This document shows, piece after piece, positions 26,663-35,102 of a stretch of 64,000 bases of DNA (position 1 is the first letter of the stretch; the number at the start of each line of letters is the position of its first letter). The DNA comes from Streptomyces sp. NBC_00691. Its GTDB lineage: Bacteria > Actinomycetota > Actinomycetes > Streptomycetales > Streptomycetaceae. The notes below the pieces were generated by a model that was not told the origin of the DNA, did no database searches, and saw only the letters and a list, made by a program, of their open reading frames with translations. The DNA lies in the NCBI RefSeq assembly GCF_036226665.1, contig NZ_CP109007.1, forward strand, positions 5,186,501 to 5,250,500, given 5' to 3'. The translations under genes and the position numbers were made by a program.

Positions 26663-28564
26663 ATGCCCACGCGCCACGACATCCGTAACGTCGCCATCGT
26701 CGCCCACGTCGACCATGGCAAGACGACCATCGTCGACGCCATGCTCAAGCAGGCCGGTGCCTTCGCCGCCCACCAGCAGCTCGACGACCGCATGATGGAC
26801 TCGAACGACCTGGAGCGTGAGAAGGGCATCACGATCCTCGCCAAGAACACGGCGGTGAAGTATCACCCCAAGGACGGCGGGGCCCCGATCACGATCAACA
26901 TCATCGACACCCCCGGCCACGCCGACTTCGGTGGCGAGGTCGAGCGCGGTCTCTCGATGGTGGACGCGGTCGTCCTCCTCGTGGACGCCTCCGAGGGTCC
27001 GCTCCCGCAGACCCGGTTCGTGCTGCGCAAGGCTCTCCAGCAGCGCAAGCCCGTCATCCTCTGCATCAACAAGACGGACCGCCCGGACTCCCGGATCGAC
27101 GAGGTCGTCAACGAGACCTACGACCTCTTCCTCGACCTGGACGCGGACGAGGACCAGATCGAGTTCCCGATCGTCTACGCCTGCGGCCGTGACGGCGTCG
27201 CCTCGCTGACCAAGCCGGAGAACGGCACGGTCCCCGCGGACAGCGAGAACCTCGAGCCGTTCTTCTCCGCCATCCTGGAGCACGTCCCGGCCCCGGTGTA
27301 CGACGAGGAGGCCCCGCTCCAGGCCCACGTCACCAACCTGGACGCCGACAACTTCCTCGGCCGCATCGCGCTCCTCCGCGTCGAGCAGGGCGAGCTCCGC
27401 AAGGGCCAGACGGTCGCGTGGATCAAGCGGGACGGCTCGATCTCCAACGTCCGCATCACCGAGCTGATGATGACCGAGGCGCTCACCCGCAAGCCGGCCG
27501 AGGTCGCCGGCCCCGGTGACATCTGCGCCGTCGCCGGTATCCCCGACATCATGATCGGCGAGACCCTGGCCGACCCGGAGAACCCGATCGCGCTCCCGCT
27601 GATCACGGTCGACCAGCCGGCCATCTCCATGACCATCGGCACCAACACCTCGCCGCTCGTCGGCCGCGGCGGCACGGGCAAGGGCGCGGAGGCCAAGTCC
27701 GCGGTCAAGCAGCGCAAGGTCACCGCCCGTCAGGTCAAGGACCGTCTGGACCGCGAGCTGATCGGTAACGTCTCGCTCCGCGTCCTCGACACCGAGCGTC
27801 CCGACGCCTGGGAGGTCCAGGGCCGCGGTGAGCTCGCGCTCGCCATCCTGGTCGAGCAGATGCGCCGCGAGGGCTTCGAGCTCACCATCGGCAAGCCCCA
27901 GGTCGTCACCAAGGAGGTCGACGGCAAGACGCACGAGCCCGTCGAGCGCCTCACGGTCGACGTTCCCGAGGAGCACATGGGCGCGGTCACGCAGCTCATG
28001 GGTGTCCGCAAGGGCCGCATGGACAACATGTCGAACCACGGCTCCGGCTGGGTCCGCATGGAGTTCGTCGTTCCGTCCCGTGGCCTCATCGGCTTCCGTA
28101 CGGAGTTCCTCACCAACACCCGCGGTACGGGCATCGCCCACTCGATCCACGAGGGCCACGAGCCGTGGTTCGGCACGCTGACGACCCGTAACAACGGTTC
28201 GCTGGTCGCCGACCGCGCGGGTGCCGTCACCGCGTTCGCGATGACGAACCTCCAGGAGCGCGGTGTCCTGTTCACCGACCCCGGCACCGAGGTGTACGAG
28301 GGCATGATCGTCGGCGAGAACTCGCGTTCCGACGACATGGACGTGAACATCACCAAGGAGAAGAAGCTCACCAACATGCGCTCCGCCTCCGCCGACTCCT
28401 TCGAGGCGATCGTCCCGCCGCGCAAGCTCTCCCTGGAGCAGTCCCTGGAGTTCTGCCGCGACGACGAGTGCGTCGAGGTCACCCCGGAGGCCGTGCGTAT
28501 CCGCAAGGTCATCCTGGACCAGAACGCGCGTGGCCGTGCGTCCTCGCGCGCCAAGAACGGCTGA
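26663..28564 (+). CDS. typA: Translational GTPase TypA/BipA
   Basis: 633 residues, full length. G1 is AHVDHGKTT (residues 14-22), the switch I region contains EREKGITI, G3 is DTPGH and G4 is NKTD. EF-G-like domains III and V and the TypA-specific C-terminus (RSDDMDVNITKEKKLTNMR) follow. TypA binds ribosomes at the EF-G site and helps growth under stress. Codons ending in T (GGT, CGT) are commoner than in neighbours, as in highly expressed genes. It is followed by two hairpins. Confidence 0.97.
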   Translation: MPTRHDIRNVAIVAHVDHGKTTIVDAMLKQAGAFAAHQQLDDRMMDSNDLEREKGITILAKNTAVKYHPKDGGAPITINIIDTPGHADFGGEVERGLSMVDAVVLLVDASEGPLPQTRFVLRKALQQRKPVILCINKTDRPDSRIDEVVNETYDLFLDLDADEDQIEFPIVYACGRDGVASLTKPENGTVPADSENLEPFFSAILEHVPAPVYDEEAPLQAHVTNLDADNFLGRIALLRVEQGELRKGQTVAWIKRDGSISNVRITELMMTEALTRKPAEVAGPGDICAVAGIPDIMIGETLADPENPIALPLITVDQPAISMTIGTNTSPLVGRGGTGKGAEAKSAVKQRKVTARQVKDRLDRELIGNVSLRVLDTERPDAWEVQGRGELALAILVEQMRREGFELTIGKPQVVTKEVDGKTHEPVERLTVDVPEEHMGAVTQLMGVRKGRMDNMSNHGSGWVRMEFVVPSRGLIGFRTEFLTNTRGTGIAHSIHEGHEPWFGTLTTRNNGSLVADRAGAVTAFAMTNLQERGVLFTDPGTEVYEGMIVGENSRSDDMDVNITKEKKLTNMRSASADSFEAIVPPRKLSLEQSLEFCRDDECVEVTPEAVRIRKVILDQNARGRASSRAKNG

Positions 28565-28616
28565 CCGGCTGAGCCGAGAGATCGGCTGAGTCCGGCCGCA
28601 TACGGCCGATGACAGT

Positions 28617-28646
28617 GGGGTAGATCACGATTCTGTGATCTACCCC
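28617..28646 (+). terminator. Terminator of typA
   Basis: A 12-bp stem (GGGGTAGATCAC and complement) with a GATTCT loop, followed by GCTTTC, about 52 bases after the stop. Confidence 0.8.
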
Positions 28647-28676
28647 GCTTTCGGTTCGACGCGACGTCAGCACCGG

Positions 28677-28713
28677 AGCCCGGACCCCCTCAGGGAGTGA
28701 GGGAGTCCGGGCT
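28677..28713 (+). terminator. Second hairpin with T-run after typA
   Basis: A 9-bp stem AGCCCGGAC/GTCCGGGCT with further CCCT/AGGG pairs inside and TTTT at its end, resembling a classic intrinsic terminator. Confidence 0.65.
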
Positions 28714-28875
28714 TTTCGTCAACTTCCGTCAACTCCATTTCGGAGGCCTGGTGTCCGCATATCGGCCATCGCTCTCCGGTACGTGTGTTAACGGTCCGTT
28801 TCGGGGGTGTCTGTCTGTGCTCAGTTTGTCCGGATTTCGGTATCCGGGGGTGTGGTGATGTTGTCAAAACGAGAC

Positions 28876-28885
28876 CACTTAAGTG
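28876..28885. promoter_or_regulatory. Perfect palindrome CACTTAAGTG in the importer promoter region
   Basis: A 10-base perfect palindrome about 185 bases before the first binding-protein gene, in the AT-richest part of the intergenic region. A related ACTTA/TAAGT inverted repeat lies before the second importer operon (35068-35084). It could be an operator; the binding protein is unknown. Confidence 0.45.
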
Positions 28886-29070
28886 TGGTTTACAGCCCGG
28901 ACGTACTTAATAGTTGGCTCCATTGAGCTCGGGTCAATGGGTCACGCACTGTGGGGAGTGCCGACTCACGAGCACACTCGGGGCACTTGAGTGCATTGCC
29001 GTCAGGGGTGTCGGCAGAACTCGGAGTGCCCCTCTTGTAGTGACAAAAGTGGACTCATGAGGAGGAACCC

Positions 29071-30708
29071 ATGCGCGGTGCCAAGAGCGCCAAGTGGGTA
29101 ACGGGCGCGATCATCGTTGCCCTTGCTGCGACCGCCTGTGGCGGGGGTAAGAGCGACAGCGGCGACGCCAAGGGCGCTGTTGACCCGAACGGAATCTTCT
29201 CCGTCGAGCTGGGCGAGCCCGAGAAGCCCCTGCTCACCGGTGACACGATGGAGTCCAACGGCTCCGCCGTGATGGCCGGCCTGTTCTCGACCCTGGTCGA
29301 CTACAAGGCCGACGGCTCCCTGGAGATGATCAACGCCGAGTCGGTCACCACGACGGACTCGAAGACCTGGACCGTCAAGCTGAAGCCGGGCTGGACCTTC
29401 CACGACGGCACCCCGGTGACCTCCAAGTCCTACGTGGACGCGTGGAACTGGAACGCCAACGTCAAGAACGCCCAGGGTCTGTCCTCGTGGTTCGCGGACA
29501 TCAAGGGCTACGACAAGGTCCACCCCGAGGCCGAGGGCGCCAAGCCCACCGCCGAGAAGATGGACGGTCTGACGGTCGTCGACGAGACCACCTTCAAGAT
29601 CGAGCTCACCAAGGCCGTTCCGTACTTCGGCCACAAGCTCGCCTACATCGTCTTCGCGCCGCTGGCCGAGTCCTTCTACAAGGACCCGGCTGCCGGTGGC
29701 CAGAAGCCGGTCGGCAACGGTCCCTACAAGTTCAAGAGCTGGGACCACAAGAAGAAGATCGAGATCACTCGATTCGACGGCTACAAGGGCCCGAACAAGG
29801 CGAAGAACGGCGGTGTGGTCTTCAAGAACTACACCACCCTCGAGGCCGCGTACGAGGACCTGAAGTCCGGCAACGTCGACGTGCTCCGTCAGATCGCGCC
29901 GAAGGACCTCCCGGTCTACCGCCAGGACCTCGGCGACCGCGCCGTGGACCAGGCCTACTCCGCGATCCAGACCATCGCCGTCGCCTTCTACGCCGACCAG
30001 TGGAAGAAGCCGAAGCAGATCGACCCGCGCGTGGTCCAGGGTCTGTCGATGGCGATCGACCGTGCCACCATCACCAAGACGGTGCTGCAGGGTACGCGTG
30101 AGCCCGCGACCGGCTGGGTCGCCAAGGGTGTCCTGGGCTTCCAGGAGGACGGTGGCGCCGGCGTCACCAAGTTCGACCCGGCGAAGGCCAAGGAGCTCAT
30201 CAAGGCCGGCGGCGGCGTCCCCGGCAACAAGATCTCCATCCAGTTCAACGCCGACGGTGGCCACAAGGAGTGGGTGGACGCTGTCTGCAACTCCATCCAG
30301 CAGGCCACCGACGTCCAGTGCGTCGGCGACGGCAAGCCGGACTTCCAGGCCGACCTGACCGCTCGTAAGACGAAGCAGGTCAAGTCCCTGTACCGCTCCG
30401 GCTGGGTGCTCGACTACCCGGTGAACGCCAACTTCATCTCGGACCTGTTCCGTACGGGTGCGGCGGGCAACCAGGGCGACTTCAGCAACAAGGAGCTCGA
30501 CGCCAAGATCGCCAAGGCGGACTCGGCTGCGACCCTCGACGAGTCGGTGAAGCAGTTCCAGGCCATCGAGAAGGACCTGGTCAACTACATGCCGTCCATC
30601 CCGCTCTGGTACTACAAGGTCAACGCGGGCTACTCCGAGAAGGTTTCGGGCGTGGCGTACGGCCAGGACGGTGACCCGATCCTGACCGGCGTCGAGGTCA
30701 AGAAGTAA
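29071..30708 (+). CDS. Oligopeptide ABC importer, substrate-binding lipoprotein (operon 1)
   Basis: 545 residues. The signal peptide ends ALAATAC, with lipidation at Cys. The fold is SBP_bac_5: LKPGWTFHDGTPVTSKSYVDAWNW is the family signature, and NYMPSIPLWYY is typical near the end. It captures extracellular peptides and hands them to the permeases encoded downstream. GGAGGAA precedes the ATG. By position after typA this operon corresponds to the BldK region of S. coelicolor, required for aerial growth, but gene order may differ there, so I give no bld symbol. Confidence 0.92.
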   Translation: MRGAKSAKWVTGAIIVALAATACGGGKSDSGDAKGAVDPNGIFSVELGEPEKPLLTGDTMESNGSAVMAGLFSTLVDYKADGSLEMINAESVTTTDSKTWTVKLKPGWTFHDGTPVTSKSYVDAWNWNANVKNAQGLSSWFADIKGYDKVHPEAEGAKPTAEKMDGLTVVDETTFKIELTKAVPYFGHKLAYIVFAPLAESFYKDPAAGGQKPVGNGPYKFKSWDHKKKIEITRFDGYKGPNKAKNGGVVFKNYTTLEAAYEDLKSGNVDVLRQIAPKDLPVYRQDLGDRAVDQAYSAIQTIAVAFYADQWKKPKQIDPRVVQGLSMAIDRATITKTVLQGTREPATGWVAKGVLGFQEDGGAGVTKFDPAKAKELIKAGGGVPGNKISIQFNADGGHKEWVDAVCNSIQQATDVQCVGDGKPDFQADLTARKTKQVKSLYRSGWVLDYPVNANFISDLFRTGAAGNQGDFSNKELDAKIAKADSAATLDESVKQFQAIEKDLVNYMPSIPLWYYKVNAGYSEKVSGVAYGQDGDPILTGVEVKK

Positions 30709-30735
30709 TCACTCAAGCGTAGTCCGCCTGCCGAT

Positions 30736-30762
30736 GCGGGGCTGACGGGATGTCAGCCCCGC
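30736..30762 (+). terminator. Intercistronic hairpin after the binding-protein gene (operon 1)
   Basis: An 11-bp perfect stem GCGGGGCTGAC / GTCAGCCCCGC with a GGGAT loop, 28 bases after the stop. Its place suggests partial termination or protection of the 3' end, so that binding protein is made in excess over permease. Confidence 0.65.
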
Positions 30763-30882
30763 GTTCGGCGCCTTACGTATGTGGCTGGGGGGCCCTTCCA
30801 CGACATTCGCGCGCCCGCTCAGGGCCGCGGTTGCCGAGGGAGGGCCCGTCGGTTGCTGCTGTCATATTTCAACGGAGGCATG

Positions 30883-31815
30883 ATGGGGCGCTATGTCGCA
30901 CGACGACTGCTCCAGATGATCCCGGTTTTCCTCGGGACCACCCTGCTGATCTTCCTCATGGTCTACAGCCTGCCCGGCGACCCCGTGGCGGGTATGTTCG
31001 GGGACAAGGGCGCTGACCCCGCGACCCTCGCGAAGATCAGACACGATCTGGGACTGGATCTGCCGCTCTGGCAGCAGTACTGGAACTACATGACCGACAT
31101 CATCCTGCACTTCGACTTCGGGACCCAGATCCGCAACGGTCGCCCGATCACCGAGGTACTGGGTGAGGCGTTCCCCGTCACTCTGCAGCTCGCCGCTCTG
31201 GCGTTCGCTTTCGAGCTGGTCTTCGGCATCGGCCTCGGCATCATCGCCGGTCTCAAGGCCGGCCGTCTCGCCGACAACGCGATCCTCATCTTCACGCTGC
31301 TGATCATCTCGATCCCGGTCTTCGTGCTCGGCTTCATCATCAAGATGGTGTTCGCCTTCGAGCTCGGCTGGATCGAACCGAACGTCAGCAACGACCAGTT
31401 GGTCTCGGAGATGATCGCTCCGGCCATTGTGCTCGGCGGTCTGTCACTCGCCTATGTGGCCCGGCTCACGCGTACCTCCATGGCGGAGAACCTGCGCGCC
31501 GACTACATGCGCACGGCCGTCGCCAAGGGCCTGCCCCGCCGCCGCGTCATCGGCGTGCACCTCATGCGCAACTCGATGATCCCCGTCGTCACCTTCCTCG
31601 GCACCGACATCGGCGCCCTCATGGGCGGCGCGGTCGTCACCGAGCGCATCTTCAACATCAAGGGCGTCGGTGGCCTCATCGCCGAGTCGATCACCCGGCG
31701 TGAAGGGTCGACCCTGGTCGGCCTCGTCACCATCCTGGTGATCATCTACCTCGTCACCAGCCTGCTCATCGACCTGCTGTACGCGGTCCTGGACCCGAGG
31801 ATCCGGTATGCCTGA
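30883..31815 (+). CDS. Oligopeptide ABC importer permease, OppB-like (operon 1)
   Basis: 310 residues from ATG 30883 (GGAGG 4 bases before; ATG 30880 is too close). MGRYVARRLLQMIPVFLGTT is the typical first helix of OppB/DppB proteins. Six hydrophobic helices are visible, with the EAA loop ADYMRTAVAKGLPRRRV that docks the ATPase. It ends LLYAVLDPRIRYA. Its last 8 bases overlap the next gene. Confidence 0.93.
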   Translation: MGRYVARRLLQMIPVFLGTTLLIFLMVYSLPGDPVAGMFGDKGADPATLAKIRHDLGLDLPLWQQYWNYMTDIILHFDFGTQIRNGRPITEVLGEAFPVTLQLAALAFAFELVFGIGLGIIAGLKAGRLADNAILIFTLLIISIPVFVLGFIIKMVFAFELGWIEPNVSNDQLVSEMIAPAIVLGGLSLAYVARLTRTSMAENLRADYMRTAVAKGLPRRRVIGVHLMRNSMIPVVTFLGTDIGALMGGAVVTERIFNIKGVGGLIAESITRREGSTLVGLVTILVIIYLVTSLLIDLLYAVLDPRIRYA

Positions 31816-32755
31816 CGTGACCAAGACCGCGACCGCCGTCGAGGACGCCGTCGCGCCTCCCGCCGCCCCGGCCCACGCCGGCAAGCAGGAGAAGGCCCGC
31901 AGCCTCTGGGGCGACGCCTGGGTCGACCTGCGCCGCAACCCGTACTTCCTCGTGGCGTCGGTGCTGATCTTCTTCCTGCTCCTCGTCGCCGCCTGGCCGA
32001 GCCTCTTCACGAGCGCGTCGCCCACCAAGGGCGACCTCGTGAAGCACTTCCTCGGCAAGCCGGAGCTCGGCAGCATCGGCTCCGAGGGCTGGCTCGGCTA
32101 CGACGGCCAGGGCCGCTCCGTGTACGCCCGACTGATCTACGGCACCCGTGCCTCGATCATCGTCGGCGTCACCGTCACCGCGATCGTCACGCTCGTCGGT
32201 GGTGTGATGGGCATGCTCGCCGGTTACTTCGGCGGCTGGATCGACGCGCTGCTCTCGCGTCTGACCGACATCTTCTTCGGCATCCCGTTCCTGCTCGGTG
32301 CCATGGTCGTCCTGCAGTCCTTCGTCGAGCGCACGGTCTGGGTGGTCGTCTTCGCCCTCGCGTTCCTCGGCTGGACCCAGATGGCCCGCGTCATGCGCGG
32401 CGCCGTGATCACGGTCAAGCACGCCGACTACGTCCACGCGGCGAAGGCACTCGGCGCCGGCACCAGCCGGATCCTCTTCCGGCACATCCTGCCGAACGCC
32501 ATGGCCCCCGTGATCGTCGTCGCGACCATCGCGCTCGGCGGCTACATCTCGGCCGAGGCCACCCTGTCCTACCTGGGTCTGGGCCTCGCCGCCCCGACCG
32601 TCTCGTGGGGCGTGGACATCTCCACCGGTGTCGACCAGATCCGAGTGGCGCAGCACATCCTGCTGTGGCCCTCGATCATGCTCAGCATCACCGTTCTGGC
32701 GTTCATCATGCTCGGCGAAGCCGTACGCAACGCCCTCGACCCGAAGCTGCGCTGA
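31808..32755 (+). CDS. Oligopeptide ABC importer permease, OppC-like (operon 1)
   Basis: 315 residues. A cytoplasmic N-terminus of about 40 residues (ending SLWGDAWVDLRRNP) precedes helix 1, as in OppC. YGTRASIIVGVTVT opens the permease core and ADYVHAAKALGAGTSRIL is the EAA loop. It forms the heterodimeric channel with the OppB-like subunit. It overlaps the previous gene by 8 bases and stops 14 bases before the first ATPase gene. Confidence 0.93.
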   Translation: MPDVTKTATAVEDAVAPPAAPAHAGKQEKARSLWGDAWVDLRRNPYFLVASVLIFFLLLVAAWPSLFTSASPTKGDLVKHFLGKPELGSIGSEGWLGYDGQGRSVYARLIYGTRASIIVGVTVTAIVTLVGGVMGMLAGYFGGWIDALLSRLTDIFFGIPFLLGAMVVLQSFVERTVWVVVFALAFLGWTQMARVMRGAVITVKHADYVHAAKALGAGTSRILFRHILPNAMAPVIVVATIALGGYISAEATLSYLGLGLAAPTVSWGVDISTGVDQIRVAQHILLWPSIMLSITVLAFIMLGEAVRNALDPKLR

Positions 32756-32769
32756 GGAGGGCGTAAAAG

Positions 32770-33828
32770 ATGAGCATCATCGACAAGACCGCGTCCGTCC
32801 CCGCGCCCCGCGACGGAGCCGACCACAACGGTCCGCTGCTCGAAGTCCGTGACCTGCACGTCGAGTTCCACACCCGCGACGGTGTGGCCAAGGCGGTCAA
32901 CGGTGTCAACTACTCGGTGAACGCCGGCGAGACCCTCGCCGTCCTCGGCGAGTCCGGCTCCGGCAAGTCCGTCACCGCGCAGGCCATCATGGGCATCCTC
33001 GACATGCCGCCCGGCAAGATCCCGCAGGGCGAGATCCTCTTCCGCGGCCAGGACATGCTGAAGATGGCCGAGGAGGAGCGCCGGAAGATCCGCGGCCGGA
33101 AGATCGCGATGATCTTCCAGGACGCGCTGTCCTCCCTCAACCCGGTCCTCAGCGTCGGCTACCAGCTCGGCGAGATGTTCCGCGTGCACCAGGGCCTCTC
33201 CAAGAAGGACGCCACGGTCAAGGCCGTCGAGCTGATGGACAAGGTCAAGATCCCCGCCGCCAAGGCGCGGGTCACCGACTACCCCCACCAGTTCTCCGGC
33301 GGCATGCGCCAGCGCATCATGATCGCCATGGCGCTCGCCCTGGAGCCGGACCTGATCATCGCCGACGAGCCCACCACGGCTCTCGACGTGACCGTCCAGG
33401 CCCAGGTCATGGACCTCCTCGCGGAGCTCCAGCAGGAATACAACATGGGCCTGATCCTGATCACCCACGACCTCGGCGTCGTCGCCGACGTCGCGGACAA
33501 GATCGCCGTGATGTACGCCGGCCGGATCGTCGAGCAGGCGCCGGTGCACGAGCTCTACAAGCGCCCGGCCCACCCCTACACCAAGGGTCTCCTGGAGTCG
33601 ATCCCGCGCCTGGACCAGAAGGGCCAGGAGCTCTACGCGATCAAGGGCCTCCCGCCCAACCTGCTCCGTGTGCCCACCGGCTGCGCCTTCAACCCGCGCT
33701 GCCCCAAGGCCGACGACATCTGCCGCACGGAGATCCCGGCCCTCGTGCCGGTCACCGAGCAGAACGGCGCGGACCTCCCGGGCCGTACGAGCGCCTGCCA
33801 CTTCTGGAAGGAGACGATCCATGGCTGA
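32770..33828 (+). CDS. Oligopeptide ABC importer ATPase, OppD-like (operon 1)
   Basis: 352 residues with GAGGAGG upstream. Walker A is GESGSGKS, the signature FSGGMRQR and Walker B LIIADEP. The C-terminal oligopeptide-transporter extension (AHPYTKGLLESIPRL) carries cysteines CAFNPRCP, then C and C, which in DppD-type ATPases can hold an iron-sulfur cluster. It is very like the OppD-like protein of operon 2 over its whole length. Confidence 0.95.
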   Translation: MSIIDKTASVPAPRDGADHNGPLLEVRDLHVEFHTRDGVAKAVNGVNYSVNAGETLAVLGESGSGKSVTAQAIMGILDMPPGKIPQGEILFRGQDMLKMAEEERRKIRGRKIAMIFQDALSSLNPVLSVGYQLGEMFRVHQGLSKKDATVKAVELMDKVKIPAAKARVTDYPHQFSGGMRQRIMIAMALALEPDLIIADEPTTALDVTVQAQVMDLLAELQQEYNMGLILITHDLGVVADVADKIAVMYAGRIVEQAPVHELYKRPAHPYTKGLLESIPRLDQKGQELYAIKGLPPNLLRVPTGCAFNPRCPKADDICRTEIPALVPVTEQNGADLPGRTSACHFWKETIHG

Positions 33829-34909
33829 CCTCAGCAAGAACGACGAGGCCGTGGCCGCCGCCATCGAGGCCCCCGCGGGCCGCGGTGAGCCGATCCTCCA
33901 GGTGCGCAACCTGAAGAAGCACTTCCCGCTGACCCAGGGCATCCTCTTCAAGAAGCAGGTCGGCGCGGTCAAGGCCGTGGACGGGGTCTCCTTCGACCTC
34001 TACCAGGGCGAGACCCTCGGCATCGTGGGCGAGTCCGGCTGTGGCAAGTCCACGGTCGCCAAGCTCCTGATGAACCTGGAGCGGGCCACCGCCGGCGAGG
34101 TCTTCTACAAGGGCCAGGACATCACCAAGCTGGGCGGCCGCGCGCTGAAGGCCGTGCGCCGCAACATCCAGATGGTGTTCCAGGACCCGTACACCTCGCT
34201 GAACCCGCGCATGACGGTCGGCGACATCATCGGCGAGCCCTTCGACATCCACCCCGAGGTGGCCCCGAAGGGCGACCGGCGCCGCAAGGTGCAGGAGCTG
34301 CTCGACGTCGTCGGTCTGAACCCGGAGTACATCAACCGGTACCCGCACCAGTTCTCCGGCGGCCAGCGCCAGCGCATCGGCATCGCCCGCGGCCTCGCGC
34401 TCAACCCGGAGATCATCATCTGCGACGAGCCGGTCTCGGCCCTGGACGTCTCCGTCCAGGCGCAGGTCATCAACCTGATGGGGAAGCTGCAGGACGAGTT
34501 CAACCTCTCCTACCTCTTCATCGCGCACGACCTGTCGATCGTCCGGCACATCTCGGACCGCGTCGGCGTCATGTACCTCGGCAAGATGGCCGAGATCGGT
34601 ACGGACGAGCAGATCTACGAGCACCCGACGCACCCGTACACCCAGGCGCTGCTCTCCGCGGTGCCGGTGCCGGACCCGGAGGCCCGCGCGCACCGCGAGC
34701 GGATCATCCTGACGGGTGACGTCCCCTCGCCGGCGAACCCGCCGTCGGGCTGCAGCTTCCGCACCCGTTGCTGGAAGGCGCAGGAGAAGTGCTCGCAGGA
34801 GACGCCGCTGCTGGCGATCCCGACGCGCTTCGACGGCCAGGACACCCCGGCCGCCCACCTCTCGGCGTGCCACTTCGCCGAGGAGAAGCAGGTCGTGCCG
34901 GTGCACTGA
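33821..34909 (+). CDS. Oligopeptide ABC importer ATPase, OppF-like (operon 1)
   Basis: 362 residues from ATG 33821, which has AAGGAG 8 bases before it and overlaps the OppD-like gene by 8 bases. Walker A is GESGCGKS, the signature FSGGQRQR and Walker B IIICDEP. FPLTQGILFKKQVGAVKAVDG is typical of OppF. The C-terminus has the second oligo/HPY extension with cysteines. It pairs with OppD to drive import and is the last gene of operon 1. Confidence 0.95.
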   Translation: MADLSKNDEAVAAAIEAPAGRGEPILQVRNLKKHFPLTQGILFKKQVGAVKAVDGVSFDLYQGETLGIVGESGCGKSTVAKLLMNLERATAGEVFYKGQDITKLGGRALKAVRRNIQMVFQDPYTSLNPRMTVGDIIGEPFDIHPEVAPKGDRRRKVQELLDVVGLNPEYINRYPHQFSGGQRQRIGIARGLALNPEIIICDEPVSALDVSVQAQVINLMGKLQDEFNLSYLFIAHDLSIVRHISDRVGVMYLGKMAEIGTDEQIYEHPTHPYTQALLSAVPVPDPEARAHRERIILTGDVPSPANPPSGCSFRTRCWKAQEKCSQETPLLAIPTRFDGQDTPAAHLSACHFAEEKQVVPVH

Positions 34910-34930
34910 CGCACCGACCGGCGGACATCA

Positions 34931-34974
34931 CGAAGGGCGCCCCGTTCCGTACCTACGGAACGGGGCGCCCTTCG
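34931..34974 (+). terminator. Terminator of importer operon 1
   Basis: A 21-bp perfect stem (34931-34951 with 34954-34974) around a CC centre, 21 bases after the stop. It is the longest perfect hairpin noted in the window. Confidence 0.9.
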
Positions 34975-35046
34975 TCGTGCCCGCGCGGGCTCCGGGGCTC
35001 CGCGCCCGCGGGCCACCGTCCGGCGGCCGTAAAAGTGCAGCCCCGT

Positions 35047-35084
35047 CAATATCGGGTGATATTGGGGCCTAAGTCAGACTTAGG
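35047..35084. promoter_or_regulatory. Two inverted repeats upstream of the second binding-protein gene
   Basis: CAATATC-GGGT-GATATTG (35047-35064) is followed at once by CCTAAGTC-A-GACTTAGG (35068-35084). The latter ends 18 bases before the ATG, just ahead of the ribosome site. They may be operators or a leader structure. The TAAGT/ACTTA arms recall the palindrome before operon 1. Confidence 0.5.
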
Positions 35085-35102
35085 ACATTCGGGAGGCACT
35101 CC

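Larger units (their letters stand above)
28565..29070. other. Intergenic region between typA and the first peptide-importer operon (506 bases)
   Basis: It holds two hairpins (28617 and 28677), then an AT-richer promoter stretch at about 28780-28960 with a perfect palindrome at 28876 and a TACTTAAT element at 28904. A leader of about 100 bases with GAGGAGGAA precedes the binding-protein ATG. I see no gene in it. Confidence 0.6.

Noticed and set aside
28565..29070. Riboswitch or small RNA before the first peptide importer
   Set aside because: Two hairpins fit terminators, and I could not draw any known riboswitch core; the remainder looks like promoter.
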